DNA of 10,150 nucleotides from Halobacteriales archaeon (GCA_018609935.1 JAHENH010000062.1:1-10150); one strand, 5' to 3'. Shown: positions 1 to 7,615, numbered from the stretch's first letter. Notes: generated by a model not told the origin, from the sequence alone. Program-made: numbers and translations.

Positions 1-525
1 ACTTATAGAATTACAAATTGGAAAAGACACTGGAAAAATCTCAAAAAAGAGCATATAAAATCAGAAAATTCTGGTTTTTAGGATTGTTTATTATTGGGGT
101 TTTAACTAATAGGTGTTACTTCTGCAGGTTATCTTCCTTATCCAGGTGCTGAAGGAGATTATCAGATAACATCTTAAGTGACTAAAATTTCTGAAGATAA
201 TATGGAGGATCCAATAACCGTAAATGTTACTGGGATAAAATGGGCTTGGGATATTGAAAAAAGAGAATTACCTGTTGATAAACCTATTAAGTTTCGTGTA
301 ACGTCAGAGGATGTAAATCATGGTTTTGGCATATATAAAAATGATACATTACTTGCACAGGTACAAGCAATGCCAGGATATGTAAATATGCTCACTTTAA
401 AATTTAATGAATCAGGAACTTACGAAATTGTTTGTTTAGAATACTATAATTTTATTTTTTGTTTTTTTGACAAAATATATATTGTATGTAAGATTTATTT
501 CTACTCTATTTGTTCTTGTTTATGA
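1..525 (+). pseudogene. Decayed heme-copper oxidase subunit II (CuA subunit) gene
   Basis: This is a relic of cytochrome c oxidase subunit II, which carries the CuA centre that passes electrons into the oxidase; the 5' end lies outside the window. Homology runs through several frames: frame 1 (WKRHWKNL, to about 68), frame 3 (FWFLGLFIIGVLT, 69-107), then frame 1 again from 112 (GVTSAGYLPYPG) to a TAA at 175-177, and on from 178. The part after the stop is very typical of the family: VTGIKWAWD, DVNHGFGIY with the CuA histidine, LLAQVQAMPGY, and CLEY with the first CuA cysteine at 433-435. The second cysteine is Tyr, and the His and Met that should follow are absent, although a tail resembling KIYIV remains. 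Two apparent 1-bp indels, a nonsense codon and lost copper ligands make a working product very unlikely. Its end overlaps the 3' end of the convergent mscS gene by up to 25 bp. A GTG-started 115-residue remnant at 178-525 is open but would lack the CuA site. Confidence 0.82.
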
Positions 526-1388
526 AGATCTATTTGACCTGAAAGTGTACGTTGGGGGAATGGAATTTCTATGTCTTCTTTATCGAATCTCTTTTTTACA
601 TTTTGTATATATTCCCCTTTGATTTTGACAAAGTCTGTTCTACTTGGGTTTTCTATCCAAATTCTGGATTGTAGACCTACATATGAATCTTCAAGCTCAA
701 TTAGCCTAACTGAAGGTTCAGGTTCATCCATTATTTTCGGATGGTTTTTTGCTTGTTTAATTATTATTTCTGTTGCTTTTTCAACGTCGTCTCCATATCC
801 TATTCCAAATAAAAATTTTATTCTAAGTTTATCTTTTGCTACAGGATTTTTTACTACATTATCAGTTAGTTTTGAGTTTGGTACAGTTAATAACTCATTA
901 TCAAATGTTCTAATTCTAGTTACCCTTAAACTTATATCTTCTACAACTCCATTATATTGCTGCCATTCAATCCAATCACCTATTCTGAACGGTTTATCCG
1001 TATATATAAATATTCCAGATACGAAGTTTTTAATTATATCTTGTGTTGCAAAACCAATGGCTAAAGTTGCTGCTGCAGCTATAGTGGCAAGTGATGTTAG
1101 AAAACTACCGTAACCAGCAAGTCCAAAAGCTACAGCTATAGCAATAAATATTATCAAACCGTATGTTATTTTACTAATTGGCTTTTTAGCATGCTGATCA
1201 AGATTTTTTCTATCCAGGATTTTTGAGAGAAATGGTAACAGTATTTTTCTACCTATTAAGAATATAGCTGTAAATGTAAGAATAAATGTTATAATTGAAT
1301 CGATTGTATCTGCAAATGGAATGTTGTATTGTGTTAATAATCTGGATATAACTCCGGTTTGAAGTAAGATTTCTTGAAGTATTAACAT
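501..1388 (-). CDS. mscS: Small-conductance mechanosensitive channel, MscS family
   Basis: This 295-residue MscS-type channel opens under membrane tension and releases ions and small solutes during hypo-osmotic shock; E. coli MscS is 286 residues. Three membrane segments are visible at about 28-50, 73-92 and 96-128. The third is the Ala/Gly-rich pore helix, ending in the family signature GFATQDIIKNFVSGI (112-126). The beta domain follows, with DKPFRIGDWIE (131-141), an arginine-rich stretch leading to VTRIRTFDN, and VPNSKL (169-174). The C-terminal alpha/beta domain ends near PFPQRTL. The ATG start gives a complete first segment, and an A/T box (CTTAAAAATA on the minus strand, 1411-1420) is centred about 27 nt upstream with no Shine-Dalgarno, which suggests a leaderless transcript. 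The gene is convergent with the oxidase relic and divergent from the broken permease. It is intact, with every expected domain present. Confidence 0.95.
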   Translation of the reverse strand: MLILQEILLQTGVISRLLTQYNIPFADTIDSIITFILTFTAIFLIGRKILLPFLSKILDRKNLDQHAKKPISKITYGLIIFIAIAVAFGLAGYGSFLTSLATIAAAATLAIGFATQDIIKNFVSGIFIYTDKPFRIGDWIEWQQYNGVVEDISLRVTRIRTFDNELLTVPNSKLTDNVVKNPVAKDKLRIKFLFGIGYGDDVEKATEIIIKQAKNHPKIMDEPEPSVRLIELEDSYVGLQSRIWIENPSRTDFVKIKGEYIQNVKKRFDKEDIEIPFPQRTLSGQIDLHKQEQIE

Positions 1389-1903
1389 ATAGATTATATT
1401 ATCATTTTATTATTTTTAAGTTTTTTATATTCGAAACCCTCGAAAAAAACATATTTTTAAAATTTTAAAATATTCATTTTAAAAGAATTGTTAATAATTA
1501 AATCTATAGTAAAGATATTGTTTTAATTGTTTATTTTATATCATGTAGATTTGTACGGAAGATGATGAAGGATTTTTATATTTTTTGTTATATGGTTTCC
1601 TTTATAAATTATTTTAGATTCAAGAATTTAGGTGAGTGTAACTATTAGTAATATCTGGAAACTGAAATCATTTTTATTGGTCTTTTAAAATGGGGGGAAT
1701 TTCTTGTTGAAGAGATAATTTGTTGGATTTAACACTAAATACATAGGTACTGATGATGTTATTTCTGATAGATATCTAGGTCTCATAAGAGTTGAGTAAA
1801 TAGTATACTGAGAGCCTCTGTCTTAATTAGGGAGTAGAAGCTGACTTTTAGAAGTATTAGATTTTACAGTAGATTTTTTCTTATTGTATTTTAAATTTAT
1901 TTT
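1389..1903. other. Long gene-poor spacer (515 bp)
   Basis: I see no convincing gene between the divergent mscS and permease relic. All frames are cut by frequent stops. The mscS promoter should lie at the left end and any permease promoter at the right end (TTTTAAATTTAT at about 1889-1900). Two patches stand out: a short open stretch around 1750-1800 reading YIGTDDVISDRYLGLIRVE before a stop, and a GC-richer block at 1815-1845. Either could be the last trace of a lost gene or element, but I cannot identify one. The spacer is unusually long for this otherwise compact window. Confidence 0.5.
1411..1420 (-). promoter_or_regulatory. Candidate TATA box for the MscS gene
   Basis: CTTAAAAATA on the minus strand is centred about 27 nt before the mscS ATG. 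That is where an archaeal TATA box would sit if transcription began at the start codon. No ribosome binding site is seen between box and ATG. The surrounding DNA is so AT-rich that chance matches are likely. Confidence 0.35.
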
Positions 1904-3168
1904 GTGGGAAAGAAGTTAGGGTAAATTGATTTAACAGAGATGGGTGTTGTGGGTATGGTTTCTGGAGGGATATTTGCAGTTTTAGGTGTAGCAATGGAAA
2001 AATCAGGGAATGCAGTCCCTATATCTTATATTCTTGCTGGTATTTTAACACTTATTACTGCATATTCTTATATAAAACTTACATTACATTTCGAGGAGGA
2101 GGGAGGAGCTTTCTCTTTTATCGAACATACTATTGAAAATAGACATATAGCGGGATATTTTGGATGGATATTAATATCAGGATATATAGGAGTAATAGCA
2201 ATGTATGCCTATGCGTTCGGCGCATATACAGTAAGTTTTTTTGATATACCCTCTTCTCCTCTATATAGAAGAATAATTTCTATAGGAATAGTTACTTTTT
2301 TAACATATTTGAATATCAGAGGCAAAAGAGAATCTGCTATTTTTGAAGATTTTTTAGTATATATAAAAATTATATTTTTATTGTCAATAGCAATAATAGG
2401 TATATTATTTTTTAGAGGTGAAATAACGATATTATACCTACTTTTTAATAAAGGATTTCTTAGCCCCATAACAGGGTTTACCATAATTTTGTTTCATATG
2501 AAGGTTTTCAGCTTTTATGTTATGATTATAAAGAAATCAAAAATGTGAATCGAAATCTACTATCTGCAATGTATAGTTTATTTTGATCGCCATTTTAATT
2601 TATGTGCTTGTTTCATTTATGGCTACACTACATCTTATACCTAATATGGTTATAGAGTATAGAGAAGAGCCTTTAGCAAGGGCTGTAGTTCCATTTTTAG
2701 GTAACACAGGACCTATACTTGTAGTAATTATAGCTGTTCAAAGTACTGCTTCTGGTATTAATGCAACTTTATTTAGTACTTCTCGTATATCCTATAGAAT
2801 AGCAACTGAGGGTGAACTACCACGTTTATTCTCTTTCAAAAATAAGAAAGATATACCAATTTGGTCTTTATTAGTAATAGGAAGTATATCAGCATTTTTC
2901 TCTGCTCTTGGTAGTTTAACACAGATTGTAGAGTTTGGATCTATAGCATTTGTAATAGCAGATGGTGCTACAAATTATGCGAACCTGAGTTTATATGACA
3001 AAACAAACTCACTAAAAATAATACCTCTAATTGGGTTATTAGGAACCTTAGTTGCTCTACCACTTGTTTTATATCATCTCTTTGAAACAAACCCTACTAA
3101 TATCAACCATAATAATACTGTTAATATTACTTATTTTAGATTTCCTATATAAAGAGAAAAAATCTTAA
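1904..3168 (+). pseudogene. Broken amino-acid permease (APC superfamily)
   Basis: This is a relic of an APC-superfamily amino-acid/cation transporter of about 410-420 residues with roughly 12 membrane helices, similar in layout to archaeal ApcT-like permeases. KKLG, then TAA at 1922-1924, then IDLTEMGVVGMVSGGIFAVLG is in one frame, so the conserved first helix is interrupted by a nonsense codon where Leu is usual. The frame is open from 1940 to about 2490 (EEEGGAFSFIEH, YIGVIAMYAYAFGAY). It then shifts to SYEGFQLLCYDYKEIKN (2494-2544), the YEGF block of the family, consistent with a lost T in the run at 2487-2490. A second apparent T loss at 2581-2584 shifts to IAILIYVLVSFMATLHL. A third shift near 3110-3120 restores ILLILDFLYKEKKS, ending at TAA 3166-3168. 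Separate reading of the open pieces would give truncated membrane proteins at 1940-2548 and 2583-3152; neither is plausible as a transporter. The true original start is uncertain; GTG at 1904 is a guess. Confidence 0.85.
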
Positions 3169-3303
3169 ATAACGGTAGAATCATCATGAAATCAATTTAA
3201 AGTTTTTGTTTGTTTTTAACTTTATTTGACTAACTCTATTTTACCAAGAAGCAGCAAAAACAGAAGGCTGTAGTACAGTATTGTATAACAGTTATTTTCG
3301 ACC

Positions 3304-3313
3304 TTTTAAGTTA
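3304..3313 (+). promoter_or_regulatory. Candidate TATA box for the OCD-family gene
   Basis: TTTTAAGTTA is centred about 27 nt before the ATG at 3335, the spacing expected for a leaderless archaeal transcript, and no Shine-Dalgarno precedes that ATG. This supports ATG 3335 over the in-frame TTG at 3281, which would place the box inside the coding region. The call rests on spacing in AT-rich DNA, so it is tentative. Confidence 0.35.
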
Positions 3314-3334
3314 TTTTGTTTTTTAGATTATTTG

Positions 3335-4330
3335 ATGACTGAAGTTCTTTTTCTAGAAAGTGAAGATATTACAGGTCTTGCTAACCCTGATGAATATGTA
3401 GATATTGTATATGAGGCATATAAAGATATAGGAAGTGGGGGGTCAACCAGACCCAGAACAAAACTAGTTAATGACAACCCTAAAGGTATGTTTACTGGAT
3501 ATATGGCTGTTTTACCTGATATTGGTGCTATGGGGGGTTATATGTATGCAGCTGGTTTTGGTAAAAAGGATTCATGGTTTATGGCTCCTATATATGATGT
3601 AGAAACAGGCAAACCTTTAGCTTTAATTGATGGTGCTAGTATGAATCCTTTCAAAACTGGAGCTACAGGTGCTGTAGCAGCGGATCTTTTAGCTAAAGAA
3701 AATATAAAACAAATAGGTATAATAGGAAGTGGTGCTCAGGCAAGAGGACAGATAAAAGCTGCAGCTACTGTAAGAGATATAGATAGAGGTTTTGTTTATT
3801 CTCCGACACAAAAAAATAGAAAAAAATTTTCTGAAGAGATGTCTAAAGAAACAGGAATAGATTTGAAACCAGTTGAAAACAGTGATAAAGCTGTTATAGA
3901 TTCTGATATTGTGATTACAGCAACAACATCTAGTACACCAGTCTTTAATGGTGATCTAATTCAAGAAGGAACTCATATAACAGCAATGGGACAATATGAC
4001 AAAAATAAACGTGAGGTTGACACAGAAACAATCAAACAATCTAAATATATTCCAGATCTACGTGAACGTGTTTTTCAGGATGCAGGAGCCTTTTTATATG
4101 CATATGAAAAGGAGATTGTTTCAAAAGATCATATTTATGCTGAACTTGGTGAAATAGCCTCTGGAAAAATAAAAGGTAGACAGTCAAAAAAAGAAATAAC
4201 ATTATTTGATAGTGGAGGTACTGCAATAGAAACGGTAGCAACTGGATATATGCTATATAAAAAAGCTAAAAATAAAGGGATAGGTAAGAAGATTAATTTC
4301 GCACCTGGGAGCAAAGCCCTAAAAGGATAA
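3335..4330 (+). CDS. Ornithine cyclodeaminase / alanine dehydrogenase family protein
   Basis: This NAD(P)-dependent enzyme belongs to the ornithine cyclodeaminase/mu-crystallin family, whose members include ornithine cyclodeaminase (ornithine to proline plus ammonia) and archaeal alanine dehydrogenase (pyruvate plus ammonia to alanine, reversible). From ATG 3335 it has 331 residues, the usual family length. An in-frame TTG at 3281 would add 18 residues with no family match. Visible blocks are STRPRTKL (37-44), the substrate-side segment around MYAAGFGKK (70-78), DGASMNPFKTGATGAVAADLLA (from 99), and the Rossmann dinucleotide motif IGSGAQARGQ (130-139). Next come the TATTSSTPVF block and EGTHITAMGQYD, then a C-terminal FDSGGTAIETVATGYMLYKKA. 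Where many relatives have Arg-Thr in the segment before the Rossmann fold, this has Lys-Thr (107-108), so the substrate cannot be called. The gene stands alone between the broken permease and a spacer, and is intact. Confidence 0.9.
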   Translation: MTEVLFLESEDITGLANPDEYVDIVYEAYKDIGSGGSTRPRTKLVNDNPKGMFTGYMAVLPDIGAMGGYMYAAGFGKKDSWFMAPIYDVETGKPLALIDGASMNPFKTGATGAVAADLLAKENIKQIGIIGSGAQARGQIKAAATVRDIDRGFVYSPTQKNRKKFSEEMSKETGIDLKPVENSDKAVIDSDIVITATTSSTPVFNGDLIQEGTHITAMGQYDKNKREVDTETIKQSKYIPDLRERVFQDAGAFLYAYEKEIVSKDHIYAELGEIASGKIKGRQSKKEITLFDSGGTAIETVATGYMLYKKAKNKGIGKKINFAPGSKALKG

Positions 4331-4400
4331 CCTACCTCCCACTACCTTGTAGGAAACCCTCTCCTTAGAGTGGAAAGTGAACTACTCTGATATAAAAGAT
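4331..4400 (+). other. GC-richer patch with hairpin potential after the OCD-family gene
   Basis: This stretch directly follows the stop codon and is clearly richer in G and C than the flanking DNA. Short complementary pairs include CCTAC (4331-4335) with GTAGG (4349-4353), CTAC with GTAG (4342-4352, 3-nt loop), CTCT (4359-4362) with AGAG (4367-4370), and CCACT (4339-4343) with AGTGG (4369-4373). Some pairs compete. It could be a structured 3' end, a small RNA, or the worn end of a mobile element. No T-run follows closely, so a simple terminator is not clear. Confidence 0.35.
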
Positions 4401-4644
4401 GGAGTTTTCTTATTCATAGAGATGGTTCGTATTGGAAGGAACAACACTTTATTAGGGTTTTAGCATACACTATTCTTTAACCACATTTTAATTTATTTTT
4501 ATAACTATTTTTTAGAGAGGTATGTATCGATATTAAATTGAAGTTTGGTTATTCATAGTTTATATTTTTAAAATTGTATTTTTTAAATAATAGATTTTTT
4601 TATTTTTTTTAAATTATTTATAGATATAGATATTTTTCTTATAT
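4401..4644. other. AT-rich spacer, no gene recognised
   Basis: Together with the folded patch before it, this forms a 314-bp gap between genes. No frame stays open for long. A brief open run near 4397-4450 reads IEMVRIGRNNTLLGF before a stop and matches nothing I can defend. The right end becomes almost pure A/T with long T-runs (4595-4610). It leads into a candidate TATA element, TTTAAATTATTTATA (4609-4623), centred about 28 nt before the ATG of the next gene. Confidence 0.45.
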
Positions 4645-4893
4645 ATGGTTGATATATTATTTAATTTTAAAAAATTTGAGTCGAAATTAGAGAAGAAATT
4701 TAAAGAGAATATATACAACCATTTTAATGAAAAACTTAATTGTAGCTGTAGACAAAAAAACATCAATATAAATAGGTTTTCTAATACAGAAGATGGAAAT
4801 AAATATCTTGTATATTGTGGAAACTGTAAGAAACAAAAGATAATTAAAACAGATATATTGGATATAAATCCCTTAGATCAATATTTAGAGTGA
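4645..4893 (+). CDS. Small zinc-ribbon-like protein of unknown function
   Basis: I do not recognise this 82-residue protein. The N-terminal 31 residues are Lys/Phe-rich and probably helical (FKKFESKLEKKFKENIYNHF). The rest carries four cysteines in a CxC (33 and 35) plus CxxC (58 and 61) arrangement, which fits a single zinc-binding ribbon. The second pair sits in YCGNCKK, followed by a short beta-like stretch and an acidic end. It has no membrane segment or signal peptide. Its stop falls only 3 bp from the stop of the convergent potassium channel gene. An A/T box about 28 nt upstream and no Shine-Dalgarno suggest a leaderless transcript. Such proteins can bind nucleic acid or partner proteins, but there is no direct hint here. 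Base use is close to its neighbours, though more AT-rich; the paired cysteines argue for a real gene. Confidence 0.65.
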   Translation: MVDILFNFKKFESKLEKKFKENIYNHFNEKLNCSCRQKNININRFSNTEDGNKYLVYCGNCKKQKIIKTDILDINPLDQYLE

Positions 4894-4896
4894 TTT

Positions 4897-6528
4897 TTAA
4901 TCATATTTTTTAGAGAATTTTGTAATTGCATTGTCTTTTCCAGCAATGATGAGTATATCATCTTCTTTAAGTTCTGTAGAATTTTTAGGAGATGTGTTTA
5001 ATTCACCGCCTCTTTCTAACCCTATTAATATACATCCTGTTTCGTTTTTAATATCGATATCCTTTATCTTTTGTCCCGACAAAGATTTTGCAGATGTTCT
5101 AATAATTCTAATTTGTTTCTCATATGATATCTCTTCTTCTCCTTCCATTATATTAGATGCAAGCAATCGACCGCTTACAGTTGATATAGCTTGAACATAA
5201 TCTGCACCTGCACTATATAATTTATTTATATTTTCAGTTTCGTTTGCTCTAGCTATAATCTGTATATTGGGATTTAGGTCCCGCGCTATAAGGGTTGCAA
5301 ATATTGTTGTAGTATCAGATCCAAGAGTAAACAATATAGACGAGGCTTTCTTGATATTTGCCTTTTTTAATACTTCTGGATCCGTTACATCACCAATTAA
5401 GTCAACCTCTTCTTTTTCTTTTATGTCTACTACTGTAGCTGAAGCATTTGTTTCACGGAAAACTTCAAAGGCTGTGCTACCAGCTTCTCCTTTTCCTGCT
5501 ATTATGATTTCTCTGTTTGTAACATCTCTTATTTCCGATTGTGTAATTTCTTTTAATTTATTTAATTGTTTTCTAGTTCCTAGAACTAACAGTATTGTTT
5601 TATCATCAAGAACATCTTTGGGGTCTATAGGGCTTTTAAATTTTCTATCAATCCATCCTCCTATGACCCTTACACCCGTTTTTTCTTCTATTTCAACTCT
5701 TTTGAATTTTTTACCGACTATATTACTTTCCCTATCAATAGAGATCTCCGCAAGTTCGAAGTTATGGCTGAGTTCGGTTGTATCAAAGATTTCAGTTGTA
5801 ACTGAGGTTAGGGCACGTTTAGCCAAGCTTTCTCCTAATAATTGTCTTGGTGAAAATACTTCACTGGCCCCGGCTAGTCTATGATATTCAGTATTAGATA
5901 TATGTTCTACTAAGGTTAGTATTTCTATATCTTTATTTTCTTCTTTTGCAGAAAGTATTATACTTGCATTGGTTTCATCATCTGAATTTGCAATAAGGGT
6001 TTTAGCATTTTTTATTCCTGAATTTAGAAGTGTTTCTCTAGATTCTGGATCTCCATAAATGATATTATATCCTTTTTCATGCAGGTCAGTAGCAGTATTT
6101 CTATCTGGCTCTATAATGATATATTCTATATTTAATTGTTCGATTTCTGAAATAAATTCTTCACCAAGTTGATTATACTTACAGATAATTATATGTTCAT
6201 CTATATCAGATATACTAGTTGGAGGAGTTTTTGAAAGGGCAGATTGGAGCATTGGAACAGCGAAAACATCTATAGCAGTTAATATTAATGCTATACCTGT
6301 AACTTGCATTCCAATCATCAATATATTCATCTCCGGTGTAGTCCAAGGTGCATCTTCACCATATCCAGTTGTAGTAAACGTTTGGAATACAACCTGTAAT
6401 GATTGAAAAAAATTCTTATCTCGCCCTTCAAGTATAGACATACCCATAGAATAAAGTAATGTAAAAGTAAGAGTAATAATAATAACAACAATTAGATAAT
6501 AAAAAACATTCTTTTTTTCCAGCTTCAT
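4897..6528 (-). CDS. Potassium channel with tandem RCK (TrkA-N/TrkA-C) modules
   Basis: This 543-residue protein is a two-helix K+ channel fused to two cytoplasmic RCK modules, so one chain supplies a full pair of gating domains as in GsuK-like channels, whereas MthK assembles its ring partly from free RCK subunits. Helix 1 is at about 8-30; the pore loop with selectivity filter TTTGYG is at 52-57, and helix 2 at 68-91. RCK1 (about 112-235) is followed by a TrkA-C domain (about 255-320). RCK2 (about 339-460) has the full nucleotide motif GKGEAG (345-350), followed by a second TrkA-C domain (about 471-535). RCK1 lacks that motif: its first turn reads ICKYNQLGEEF, losing the first two glycines, though GDPE (159-162) is kept. 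This suggests only RCK2 binds a nucleotide in the classic way. Gating may respond to NAD(H), ions or c-di-AMP; the sequence does not say which. Regulation may be from an A/T box about 23 nt before the ATG. Confidence 0.93.
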   Translation of the reverse strand: MKLEKKNVFYYLIVVIIITLTFTLLYSMGMSILEGRDKNFFQSLQVVFQTFTTTGYGEDAPWTTPEMNILMIGMQVTGIALILTAIDVFAVPMLQSALSKTPPTSISDIDEHIIICKYNQLGEEFISEIEQLNIEYIIIEPDRNTATDLHEKGYNIIYGDPESRETLLNSGIKNAKTLIANSDDETNASIILSAKEENKDIEILTLVEHISNTEYHRLAGASEVFSPRQLLGESLAKRALTSVTTEIFDTTELSHNFELAEISIDRESNIVGKKFKRVEIEEKTGVRVIGGWIDRKFKSPIDPKDVLDDKTILLVLGTRKQLNKLKEITQSEIRDVTNREIIIAGKGEAGSTAFEVFRETNASATVVDIKEKEEVDLIGDVTDPEVLKKANIKKASSILFTLGSDTTTIFATLIARDLNPNIQIIARANETENINKLYSAGADYVQAISTVSGRLLASNIMEGEEEISYEKQIRIIRTSAKSLSGQKIKDIDIKNETGCILIGLERGGELNTSPKNSTELKEDDILIIAGKDNAITKFSKKYD

Positions 6529-6796
6529 AAATATATTTTCATCTTTTAAATTTAGATATTTTGGTTTATTTTTAATAAAAAGATTACCTTTCTTGTAGAT
6601 TTCTTGTAGTTTATCAAGATACTATATAATTTACTTTATAGGATCCCTATCTAATTTGTTGAAATAGTAATTTTAATTTATAATTTCTGGTTTTTTAGTT
6701 AAGAATTCAATCCAATGGTTAGATGAATATTTTAAGATTTTATGGTGAATAGTGGAAAAGATAAGGTTGATAAAGATTTTAAATAAAAATATAATA

Positions 6797-7615
6797 ATGA
6801 ATGATGACTTAGAATCAAATAGTAAGGAGGTTGATAAGGAAAATATTACCCTTCCATTTGAGAATAATGAAAAGCTTGGAAAAGTACTGGATCTTGTTAA
6901 TTCGAATAAGGAATTAAAGACACTTTGGAAAATGCAGAATATGAATTCTGCACACCGTCTAGGAATGTCAGATCATAGTATTGTACATGTAGAGATTGTC
7001 TCCAATACTGCACTAAAAATGACTAGATTATTTTTTAAATCAGATATTCAAACAAATCTTTTAACAGACTTTGACGGTTTTTCTAAAAAAGATGTCGAAG
7101 TAGTAACAGTTATTTCTTCTCTATTTCATGATCTCGGAATGTCTATCCAGAGGAAAAACCATGAAGAACTTTCTTTATTAGTGGCACAACGGTTAATAGA
7201 TGATATTTTAGAAGAAATATATAATATTACTGATAGAACTATACTTAGATCAGAAATAATGCATGCTATATTTTCCCATAGATCTGGTGGAAGCCCTAAA
7301 ACAATAGAGGCAGGTATCGTGAGAGTTTCTGATGCACTTGATATGGAAAAAGGGCGTTCGAGATTATCATTTAAAACTGGAGAAATAGATATACATGCTG
7401 TTTCAGCTGCCGCTATAGAAAAAGTAAATATAAAAGAAGGTGAAGACCGACCTATAGATATAAAAATTGAAATGAATAACAGCTCTGGTATATTTCAGAT
7501 AGATGAACTATTAAAAAAGAAACTAGAAGATTCAGGTATAGCTAAATACGTTGAAATAGAAGCTCTCATAGAAAGTGAAGTAGAGAAAAAACTTATACAT
7601 AAATTTAAACTATAA
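6797..7615 (+). CDS. HD-superfamily metal-dependent phosphohydrolase
   Basis: This HD-domain protein probably cleaves a phosphoester, perhaps in a nucleotide signal, using a metal centre. From ATG 6797 it has 272 residues. An in-frame GTG at 6752 would add 15 basic residues outside the conserved region, and an A/T box at about 6728-6735 fits a leader running to 6797 better than a start at 6752. Conserved blocks, numbered from that ATG, are SAHRLGMSDHSIVHVEIVSN (51-70) with candidate first histidines at 60 and 64, the HD pair in SLFHDLGMS (111-112), and RKNHEE with His 122. They continue with HAIFSHRSGG (His 156 and 161) and VRVSDALDMEKGRSR, whose Asp 179 is a likely last ligand. All expected metal residues are present. 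The C-terminal part (SAAAIEKV, NNSSGIFQIDELL) matches a long-tailed archaeal version of the family. It is divergent from the potassium channel gene (268 bp apart). The substrate is unknown. Confidence 0.85.
   Translation: MNDDLESNSKEVDKENITLPFENNEKLGKVLDLVNSNKELKTLWKMQNMNSAHRLGMSDHSIVHVEIVSNTALKMTRLFFKSDIQTNLLTDFDGFSKKDVEVVTVISSLFHDLGMSIQRKNHEELSLLVAQRLIDDILEEIYNITDRTILRSEIMHAIFSHRSGGSPKTIEAGIVRVSDALDMEKGRSRLSFKTGEIDIHAVSAAAIEKVNIKEGEDRPIDIKIEMNNSSGIFQIDELLKKKLEDSGIAKYVEIEALIESEVEKKLIHKFKL

Noticed and set aside
571..1113. Long plus-strand open frame opposite mscS
   Set aside because: It lies wholly antisense to a clear MscS gene, and its translation is Ser/Leu-rich with no recognisable motif.
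1562..1651. Small open frame beginning MMKDFYIF
   Set aside because: Under 30 residues, no upstream signal or recognisable content, expected by chance in AT-rich DNA.
1815..1845. GC-richer block taken as the right end of an IS200/IS605 element
   Set aside because: No transposase or TnpB remnant is readable beside it; kept only as a loose likeness to 4358-4382.
4397..4450. Short open run reading IEMVRIGRNNTLLGF, faintly like the start of a UbiA-type prenyltransferase
   Set aside because: Too short, ends at a stop, and no further homology follows in any frame.
4931..5884. Two plus-strand open frames opposite the potassium channel gene
   Set aside because: They mirror the coding strand of a well-supported 543-residue channel and show no family features.
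6752..6796. GTG-started N-terminal extension of the HD protein
   Set aside because: The extra 15 residues lie outside the conserved region and the GTG has no clear start signal; ATG 6797 preferred, though 6752 is not excluded.
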